Of a DNA stretch of 38,394 bases, positions 33,035 through 38,394 are shown in pieces. This stretch comes from Fibrobacter succinogenes (GTDB taxonomy: Bacteria > Fibrobacterota > Fibrobacteria > Fibrobacterales > Fibrobacteraceae): contig CACXXH010000015.1 in assembly GCA_902771595.1 (NCBI GenBank), forward strand, positions 1-38,394, read 5' to 3'. The notes beneath the pieces are model-generated. The model did not search any database. It was not told the origin of the DNA and saw only the letters and a program-made list of their open reading frames with translations. Both the position numbers and the translations under genes were made by a program. Each line of letters opens with the position of its first letter. Within the stretch, counting starts at the first letter, position 1.

Positions 33035-33083
33035 TATGCTCATTTTGCTTCGTTTGTTGTTGTTTTTTATCCCCAGTTTTTTG

Positions 33084-33089
33084 TATTTT
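33084..33089 (+). promoter_or_regulatory. -10-like hexamer, possible leaderless start of the TonB operon
   Basis: TATTTT is followed by six bases (TCGCCT) and ATG 33096, with no Shine-Dalgarno between the ankyrin terminator and the start. Confidence 0.4.
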
Positions 33090-33095
33090 TCGCCT

Positions 33096-33887
33096 ATGAA
33101 GTCTTATATCCCGAAATTCCTAGTTTGCCTTGGGCTGTGCTCCGTGATGGCTTTCGCGCAGGAGACTGTCGAAAGCGTCCGTCGCCAGATAAAGGCGGTC
33201 GAGGCGGAAACCTCACGCGAAAAGAGCATGCATGATGCCGAAAAGAAACGTCATGCCGAATTTATCGAGGTCGGACGCAAGAAGGTCCAGGCCCTCGCTA
33301 CGCAGAACAAGACGCTCAAGGCCGAAATCGATTCCCTGAAGGCGGAACTGAACCACATTTCCGATGCTCGCCAGAAGACGATGGGGACCATCCGCTGGTT
33401 CGAAGGTCGCAAGACGAAGTACAATGAATCGCTCGCGAAGGTCATCGATTCGCTCGTGCCCGTTTTCGAGTCGGACTTCCCGTACCGGAACGAGGAAACG
33501 GTCAACAGCGTGAAGGAAATTGCCGACCAGCTCCACAAGGGCGTTATCGAGGCGGACGACGCCTTGAACCGTACGCTCGAAGTTTTCTATGACCGCATCC
33601 GTTTGGGCTATACGACCGAGGTCTGGAAGGGATTCTTGCAGGTGGATGCCCGCAGCGTTCCGGGGACTTATTTGCGCTATGGCGCAGTGGCTTCGATATT
33701 CGTGAGCAACGACGGGAACGATGTGCTGTGGCTTGCCCGCACCGCCGATGGCGGATACTCCTGGAAGAACGTGTCTGACGACCTTGCGATGCGCACCGTC
33801 TTGAAGGACGTGATGAAGGTCGCTGAAGGGAAGACTGCGCCGAGGCTCGTGACTATTCCGGTCGCCTTCCCGAAGGAGGGTGAATGA
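33096..33887 (+). CDS. DUF3450 family periplasmic coiled-coil protein of a TonB2-like system
   Basis: A 263-residue protein matching DUF3450 (PF11932), which heads TonB2/TtpC-type operons. A signal peptide (FLVCLGLCSVMAFA) is followed by a long coiled coil (about 25-100), then IRWFEGRKTKYNESLA and a C-terminal beta domain with LRYGAVASIFVSNDG, DVLWLARTADGGYSW. The family start (ATG 33096) is fixed by the signal peptide; the open frame runs back to 32856 over the ankyrin gene, which is spurious. Its stop overlaps the next start as ATGA. Function is unknown; it probably works in the periplasm with the proton-channel complex. Confidence 0.85.
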   Translation: MKSYIPKFLVCLGLCSVMAFAQETVESVRRQIKAVEAETSREKSMHDAEKKRHAEFIEVGRKKVQALATQNKTLKAEIDSLKAELNHISDARQKTMGTIRWFEGRKTKYNESLAKVIDSLVPVFESDFPYRNEETVNSVKEIADQLHKGVIEADDALNRTLEVFYDRIRLGYTTEVWKGFLQVDARSVPGTYLRYGAVASIFVSNDGNDVLWLARTADGGYSWKNVSDDLAMRTVLKDVMKVAEGKTAPRLVTIPVAFPKEGE

Positions 33888-35455
33888 TGAAATGTGTAAT
33901 GTGTAATGTGAGATGTGGCCTCAATCGTCATCCTGAGCGAAGCGCGAAGCGCGGAGTCGAAGGATCCAGTGCACGTTTTTTCTTACCTCTTGTTGTTGCA
34001 GCATTCGCATTCTTTGCGCCGGCGTCTTTCGCGCAGCAGAATTCCGATATCGACGCGGTCAAGAAGCGTGCCGAATTGAACAGCGCGAAGGCCGACCTGG
34101 AAGAGGCCCGCAAAAAACGCGACATGGCTGTTGCCGCCCGCTGGAAGGACCGCGAGACGGCGAACCAGGAACGCGAGATGTTCAACGAGAAGTACCAGGA
34201 GAGCAAGGAAAAGGTGGATGCGCTCATGTCGGAACGCGCCCGCCTGTTCGAGGACGTGCGTGTGGCCCGCGAAGACCTGGCGCAGGTGAAGCTCCAGGCC
34301 GAGAAGGCCCGTGCTGAATACCTCTCGCTTGCCGCCGGTCCCGAACGCCTCGAGACGCTTTCTAAGTTCCAGGAACAGGGCGTGCCCTTCAAGGTGGCGG
34401 AACGCGTCGAAGTCCAGAACAAGGTGAAGAAGGAAATGGCGCTTTACCGCGACGACCCGCTCCGCATTGCGAAGGGCGTGCTCGATGCCGCGCGTGCCGA
34501 GATGGCGTTTACCCGCGAGACCGGAGTCGAGAAGGCCGACCTGATGTTCGGTACTGCCGTCGCGCAGGGCGACCGCATGCGCCTGGGTGGCCTGTACGCC
34601 ATGCAGATGGCTAGCACCGTCGATATCAACGGCCTCCATCCGGCGGCTTTGATGCTCCCGGTGGCGGGCGAAAAGAAGCGCGTCTACAGCTGGCAAGAAA
34701 ATCTTACTCCCGAAACGAAGAAGAACATCGCGAAGGTGTTCGGCAACGTGGGCGATTCCGCGTTTGTCATGGTTCCCGTGGATGTGCTCCTGAGTACGGA
34801 ACTTTCGAGCGAACTTGCGAACCACACGGAAACCACCTGGAAGGATGACCTGAAGCAGTTCTTCAAGAACGGCGGCATTCTGATGTACCCGATCGTGACC
34901 CTGTTCGCGCTCGGTCTCCTGATATTCCTCGTGAAGTTCATTTGGCTCATGGTGGCGAGTTTTGGCGGGCTTTCTACGCGGCGCACGCTCAAGGCGCTTG
35001 CTGCAGGCGATGTGGAGAAAGCGCGCGCTCAGTCCGCAAAGTCGCACGGCAAGGTCGGGAAGGTGTTGCGGACTGTGCTCTCGAAGCCCTATCCGGGCCG
35101 CGAGAGCGCAGAGAAAGCCCTGGAAGAGCTGTTCTCTGCCGAGGTCCCGAAAATCGAGTCGGGCCTTACGTGGGTTTCCGTGTTCGCCTCTACCGCGCCG
35201 CTGCTCGGCCTTCTGGGTACGGTGATGGGTATGATTGAACTTTTCGACGTCATCACGATGCATGGCACCAGCGATCCGAAGCTTCTCGCCGGTGGTATTT
35301 CCGTCGCCCTCGTGACGACCGAGGCGGGCCTTATTGTCGCTATCCCGCTGCAGTTGTTGCACACGTTCCTCGTGAACCGTTGCGATGCGTTGCGCAGCCG
35401 CATGGAAAAGGCGGGCCTAGCCGTGCTCAACGCCCTCTGGATAAAGGAAAAGTAA
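33884..35455 (+). CDS. MotA/TolQ/ExbB proton-channel protein with long periplasmic N-domain (TtpC-like)
   Basis: A 523-residue inner-membrane protein. After an odd N-terminus it has a signal-like helix (PLVVAAFAFFAPASFAQ, about 36-52), a long charged coiled coil (about 55-160), a periplasmic domain and three membrane helices. The MotA/TolQ/ExbB domain (PF01618) is at about 320-510 (ASTAPLLGLLGTVMGMIELF, GGISVALVTTEAGLIVAIP). It matches TtpC of Vibrio TonB2 systems and would use proton flow to energise TonB. The first 32 residues are unusual (CVMCNVRCGLNRHPERSAKR): they are encoded by a T/G-rich simple repeat and the palindromic element at 33927. An internal start cannot be ruled out. Confidence 0.85.
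   Translation: MMKCVMCNVRCGLNRHPERSAKRGVEGSSARFFLPLVVAAFAFFAPASFAQQNSDIDAVKKRAELNSAKADLEEARKKRDMAVAARWKDRETANQEREMFNEKYQESKEKVDALMSERARLFEDVRVAREDLAQVKLQAEKARAEYLSLAAGPERLETLSKFQEQGVPFKVAERVEVQNKVKKEMALYRDDPLRIAKGVLDAARAEMAFTRETGVEKADLMFGTAVAQGDRMRLGGLYAMQMASTVDINGLHPAALMLPVAGEKKRVYSWQENLTPETKKNIAKVFGNVGDSAFVMVPVDVLLSTELSSELANHTETTWKDDLKQFFKNGGILMYPIVTLFALGLLIFLVKFIWLMVASFGGLSTRRTLKALAAGDVEKARAQSAKSHGKVGKVLRTVLSKPYPGRESAEKALEELFSAEVPKIESGLTWVSVFASTAPLLGLLGTVMGMIELFDVITMHGTSDPKLLAGGISVALVTTEAGLIVAIPLQLLHTFLVNRCDALRSRMEKAGLAVLNALWIKEK
33927..33966. repeat. Palindromic repeat (GTCATCCTGAGC type) at the 5' end of the TtpC-like gene
   Basis: GTCATCCTGAGCG, an inner imperfect palindrome of GCG/CGC, then GTCGAAGGATCC. 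Translated it gives RHPERSAKRGVEGS, a pattern well known from REP-like intergenic repeats of other genomes. It lies inside the coding frame, directly before the signal helix. Confidence 0.65.
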
Positions 35456-35458
35456 GGC

Positions 35459-36151
35459 TTGATCGCAGGCGTCGACCAGAATTCGCTTTTTGAAGCGGCC
35501 ATGAACATCCTCCTCAGGGGAGGATGGGTGCTTGCGCCCATCTTCTTGCTCGGATGGTTCGGCTGGTTTTTGATGATCGAACGTTACGGCTACTACTTCA
35601 TGCTGAAGGGCCGCTCCATTGCCGGGTTCTGGAGGAATCTGCGCAAGCGCGGCGAAGACGTCGCCTTCGAAAAGCTTTCGAGCCGCCCCTACGGCTATTT
35701 CTATTCGCTGGTCAAGGACGTGCGCGAGTATCGCGATCTGGGGCCTGTCGCCGTGCGCAATGCGATGGAGGCGACCCGCCACAGCATTTCGGTGAACCTT
35801 TCCAAGTCGCTCAAGACGATTTCTACCTGTGCGGCGCTTGCGCCGATGATGGGGCTCTTGGGTACGGTTTCGGGCATGGTGCATACCTTCGAGACCATTC
35901 AGCAGTTTGGCTTCGGTAACCCGGTGCTCCTTGCGGACGGGATTTCGGAAGCGCTCTTGACGACGCAGGCGGGGCTCCTGGTGGCTTTCCCGCTGATGCT
36001 TGCCTACAATTACCTCGCCGGCTGCGTGGAAAAGGTCGAAGACGAAGCCTGGAGCGAGGCGCTGAAATTTGAATCTTTCGCTTTTGAAAATAAGGGTGCC
36101 GAATTGGCAAACCCCGTCGCAGGTGACAAACCTGTGGAGGAGGAAGAATGA
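35459..36151 (+). CDS. exbB: ExbB-like proton channel
   Basis: A 230-residue MotA/TolQ/ExbB protein with three membrane helices. WVLAPIFLLGWFGWFLMIERY lies near the N-terminus, TCAALAPMMGLLGTVSGM is the conserved pore helix, and ISEALLTTQAGLLVAFP the third. With ExbD it forms the proton-driven motor for TonB. The start is TTG 35459 three bases after the previous TAA, with AAAGGA ten bases upstream; an internal ATG after residue 14 is less likely since it would remove conserved N-terminal residues. The stop overlaps exbD as ATGA. Confidence 0.9.
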   Translation: MIAGVDQNSLFEAAMNILLRGGWVLAPIFLLGWFGWFLMIERYGYYFMLKGRSIAGFWRNLRKRGEDVAFEKLSSRPYGYFYSLVKDVREYRDLGPVAVRNAMEATRHSISVNLSKSLKTISTCAALAPMMGLLGTVSGMVHTFETIQQFGFGNPVLLADGISEALLTTQAGLLVAFPLMLAYNYLAGCVEKVEDEAWSEALKFESFAFENKGAELANPVAGDKPVEEEE

Positions 36152-36552
36152 GTTTTATTCGCAAGAGGACGCGCGATGCCGGTGGAATTGATGTTTCGCC
36201 GATGCTCGACATGGTCTTCATCCTGCTTATCTTCTTTATCGTGACTTCGACGTTTACCCGCGAAACGGGCGTGGACGTGACGAAGCCCAAGGCGAGTTCC
36301 TCGAAGGAGCTGGCGAAGGAAAGCATTTTGATCGGCGTGACGCGCCAGGGGACGATCCATATCAATGAGACCCAGGTGAACCTCTCAACGCTACAGACGG
36401 TGCTCCGCCAGATGATGGCCGAGGCGCCTGACCGTCCGGTGATTATCGTGGGCGACCGCGATGCTCCCAATGGCGTTGTGGTCGATATTCTCGACGAATG
36501 CAATATCGCCAAGGTCCGCAAGGTTTCCATTTCCGCAAATAAGGAGGAATAA
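36148..36552 (+). CDS. exbD: ExbD/TolR-like protein
   Basis: A 134-residue single-pass protein with the ExbD/TolR pattern: VSPMLDMVFILLIFFIVTSTF places the proton-accepting Asp in the membrane helix (IDVSPMLDM). The periplasmic domain ends PVIIVGDRDAPNGVVVDILDEC. Length is normal. ATG 36148 overlaps the exbB stop. It partners the two ExbB-type proteins encoded upstream. Confidence 0.93.
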   Translation: MSFIRKRTRDAGGIDVSPMLDMVFILLIFFIVTSTFTRETGVDVTKPKASSSKELAKESILIGVTRQGTIHINETQVNLSTLQTVLRQMMAEAPDRPVIIVGDRDAPNGVVVDILDECNIAKVRKVSISANKEE

Positions 36553-36660
36553 GTTTAGTTACTAGATAATAGTTTCTAGTTACTAGAAGTTCGGGAGTCA
36601 AGAAGATTCTTGCTATCTGAATTCCAAGTAACTGGTAACTCGGAACTAATAACTTTATAA
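36553..36660. repeat. Repeat-rich spacer (family C) between exbD and tonB
   Basis: Multiple AGTTACTAG-like words on both strands; GTAACTCGGAACTA (36635-36648) is the reverse complement of 6691-6704. A TATAAT at 36656-36661 lies only two bases from the next ATG, so it is too close to be its promoter. The spacer breaks an otherwise overlapping operon. Confidence 0.5.
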
Positions 36661-36663
36661 TCT

Positions 36664-37305
36664 ATGCTCGACTTCCTCGCTAAATATTTCCGGTTCCCGG
36701 TGGCGTTCGTACTCTCCTTCGTGGTGAGCGCGGTTTTCTTCCTTGCCGTGCCGGTGCTGAACGCATTGTTCTTCGACAAGGGCGTGAAGGCGGAAAAGGA
36801 ACTCGATACCGTGACTGAAGTCGAGGTTTTGGTGAGCGAGAAAAAGCCCGAAGTCAAGCAGAAGGTGATTCGCACCATCGTGAATCCGAACCCGTTCAAG
36901 ATTTCTTCGAATATGGGCGTCTCCCGTAGCCAGAATTTCCAGATGGACCTCTCGCTTGCGCGCGGTGCGGCGGGTGATGGTGTTGCCGTGGGGACGGGCT
37001 CGATGCAGAACGTGGTGTACGAAGCGGGCGAGGTGGATGAACAGGCGCAGGTTTTGAAGGAAGTCCAGCCGACTTTCCCGGCAAGGGCAAAGAAGCTGGG
37101 CATCTCCGGCTACGTGAAGGTGATGATCGTTATCGACGTGTATGGCGACGTGTCGCAGGCGAGCGTGATGAGCATGGATCCTCCGGGATACGGATTCGAT
37201 ACCGAGGCGCTCAAGGCGATTCGCCAATGGAAGTTCTCTCCGGCGCAGTTGGGCGGATATCCCGTGGCGCAGAAGGCCACAAAGGAGTTCCGCTTTGTTA
37301 AGTAG
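36664..37305 (+). CDS. tonB: TonB-family energy transducer
   Basis: A 213-residue protein with one N-terminal membrane helix (VAFVLSFVVSAVFFLAVPV, about 12-32), a short periplasmic spacer without the usual Pro-Glu/Pro-Lys rod, and a C-terminal TonB domain (PF03544) from about 130. That domain shows FPARAKKLGISGYVKVMIVI, GDVSQASVMSMDPPGYGFD, EALKAIRQWKFSPA. It transmits ExbB/ExbD energy to outer-membrane receptors. TonB2-type proteins are short like this one. There is no strong ribosome site before ATG 36664, which follows the repeat-rich spacer. It overlaps the TPR gene by 11 bases. Confidence 0.88.
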   Translation: MLDFLAKYFRFPVAFVLSFVVSAVFFLAVPVLNALFFDKGVKAEKELDTVTEVEVLVSEKKPEVKQKVIRTIVNPNPFKISSNMGVSRSQNFQMDLSLARGAAGDGVAVGTGSMQNVVYEAGEVDEQAQVLKEVQPTFPARAKKLGISGYVKVMIVIDVYGDVSQASVMSMDPPGYGFDTEALKAIRQWKFSPAQLGGYPVAQKATKEFRFVK

Positions 37306-38263
37306 ATTGCTTTACATCCTTTTGCTCGCGGTCCCACTTTTTGCTGCGGAGGATTATTTCTTCAAGGCGAATGAGCTTTATGACCAGGGGAAGTACAAGG
37401 AAGCGGTGCCGCTTTACCGAGCCGCGATTGACGAGGGCCGTTACGAGCCTTTCGCTTGGTTCAATCTGGGAAACGCCTTGGTGCAGCTCGACCGCAAGCA
37501 GGTCGCGATGGTTGCGTACAGGCGTACCGTGGAACTCCTGCCGAATTTCGAGAAGGCGTGGATGCTGCTGGGTGACCTCTATTACCTGGCCGATTCTCCG
37601 GGCGATGCTATTGCGGCTTACCGGCGCGCCATTGAACTCGGGGTGGAATCGGATCATGTGCATTTTGCGCTTGCCGAATGCTACCTGAAGGGGCGCGACT
37701 GGACGCTCGCCCAGAAAAACTTTGAACGCGCTTTGCAGTTGAACCCTGATCGCATGGATGCTTGGTACGGGCTTGCCGAGGTTTACGAGAAGCTCGGCGA
37801 TTACGAATACGCCATCAAGACTTTGCAGAACGCGCTCCAAATGACGGCAACCGCAGGGGCCGATGTGCATTTTACGCTTGCCTATTACTACCGCAGCATG
37901 GATTCTACGCGCCAGTCGCTGAACGAGATGGAAAACGGAATTCTGATGGATCCGGAAAACGTGTCCGCGCGTCGTTACCTTGCGCAGATGTATGTGAAGA
38001 ACAATTCTCCGTGGATGGCTATATTCACGCTTGAAGAAGGCCTCCGCCATAACAAGGGAAAAGCGGAACTGAATCTTGACTTGGGTCAAATCTATTTCTC
38101 GCAAAAACGTTACGACGAAGCGTTCGAATGCTACATGAAGGCTTGGCTCGCTGGCAGTTCGCAGGGGCGTATCGGCGCCGAGAACGTGGGTCACGTGTTC
38201 TCCAATGCGGGCGATACCGAGAAGGCCGAAAGCCTCTACAAGCGCATCCGGGAAAAGAAGTAG
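37295..38263 (+). CDS. Periplasmic TPR protein of the TonB2-like operon
   Basis: A 322-residue protein with a signal peptide (LLYILLLAVPLFAAED) and about eight tetratricopeptide repeats (for example AEDYFFKANELYDQGKYKEA, AWMLLGDLYYLADSPGDAIA, AWYGLAEVYEKLGDYEYAI). TPR proteins close TonB2 operons in Vibrio and Shewanella and are thought to scaffold the periplasmic complex. The start is TTG 37295, eleven bases inside tonB, with GGAG seven bases upstream. Confidence 0.85.
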   Translation: MLSRLLYILLLAVPLFAAEDYFFKANELYDQGKYKEAVPLYRAAIDEGRYEPFAWFNLGNALVQLDRKQVAMVAYRRTVELLPNFEKAWMLLGDLYYLADSPGDAIAAYRRAIELGVESDHVHFALAECYLKGRDWTLAQKNFERALQLNPDRMDAWYGLAEVYEKLGDYEYAIKTLQNALQMTATAGADVHFTLAYYYRSMDSTRQSLNEMENGILMDPENVSARRYLAQMYVKNNSPWMAIFTLEEGLRHNKGKAELNLDLGQIYFSQKRYDEAFECYMKAWLAGSSQGRIGAENVGHVFSNAGDTEKAESLYKRIREKK

Positions 38264-38279
38264 ACGGGAATAGCGGCGC

Positions 38280-38394
38280 TTGTTTTTACTTGTAGTCATA
38301 TACGTCGCATTCATTGGTCTAGGGCTTCCCGATACGGTGCTGGGGGCGGCTTGGCCTCTGATGCAGCGCGATTTGCATGCCCCGCTTTCTGCGG
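38280..38394 (+). CDS. MFS transporter, N-terminal fragment (runs off the window)
   Basis: From TTG 38280 the frame is open to the window end (38 codons). It reads FLLVVIYVAFIGLGLPDTVL, then GAAWPLMQRDLHAPLSA: the first helix and the G-x-P-D...G-x-x-W-P loop of a major facilitator subfamily. An in-frame TAG at 38271 excludes longer starts. It lies 17 bases after the TPR gene, with GGGAA upstream. The substrate cannot be told from this piece. Confidence 0.75.
   Translation, partial: MFLLVVIYVAFIGLGLPDTVLGAAWPLMQRDLHAPLSA

Noticed and set aside
32856..33095. N-terminal extension of the DUF3450 protein
   Set aside because: It would read through the end of the ankyrin gene and its terminator; the signal peptide starts at 33096.

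Overview
The window reads as chromosomal DNA of a Fibrobacter-type bacterium (phylum Fibrobacterota, rumen or gut fibre degrader). The grounds are long serine-rich linkers between domains, a FISUMP (Fibrobacter succinogenes major paralogous domain) lipoprotein, a GH45 endoglucanase, a CE1-type esterase, InlB-type B-repeat and GLUG-motif surface proteins, and secreted proteins ending in a type-IX-secretion-like beta-sandwich tail. This is inferred from protein content; no database was searched.

Layout. 1-307: fragment of an unrecognised coiled-coil protein, antisense, abutting a 5'-truncated InlB-repeat surface protein (to 2308). 2310-3769: two short, mutually similar peptides and a PF14907-type nucleotidyltransferase. 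3904-5409: GH45 endoglucanase (minus). 5596-8429: THUMP/SAM rRNA methyltransferase and a class I/II aminotransferase (minus). About 8540-8720: a small transcript or tiny gene (minus). 8851-15456: a 2201-residue repeat protein. 15520-17123: an orphan HsdR-N nuclease-like protein and a FISUMP lipoprotein. 17282-21127 (minus): serS and a GLUG-repeat surface protein. 21437-22606: CE1 esterase. 22701-26036 (minus): a translationally coupled cassette of HPr-kinase-like protein, S26-like peptidase, PqqD-like protein and ABC exporter. 26087-29259: LptE-like lipoprotein (plus), then NUDIX hydrolase and OmpA/TSP3 outer-membrane protein (minus). 29314-31989: two small proteins and a LysM lytic transglycosylase. 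32206-32979: ankyrin lipoprotein. 33096-38263: a TonB2-like energising operon (DUF3450, long ExbB, ExbB, ExbD, TonB, TPR). 38280 to the end: start of an MFS transporter.

Most notable is a probable ribosomally made, modified peptide (RiPP-like) system in two pieces about 19 kb apart: two candidate precursors with a common leader-like N-terminus plus a nucleotidyltransferase at 2.3-3.8 kb, and a kinase/peptidase/RRE/exporter cassette at 22.7-26.0 kb. Its parts resemble the accessory enzymes of phosphorylated lasso peptides, but no lasso cyclase or B2 protease is present, so the product chemistry is open.

The second theme is short palindromic repeats inserted in frame in genes. The rRNA methyltransferase carries three different elements, and a TonB-system channel protein carries one just before its signal peptide. 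Several genes also show a -10-like hexamer 6-7 nt before the start codon and no Shine-Dalgarno, suggesting leaderless mRNAs. No tRNA, rRNA, CRISPR array or complete insertion sequence was recognised.
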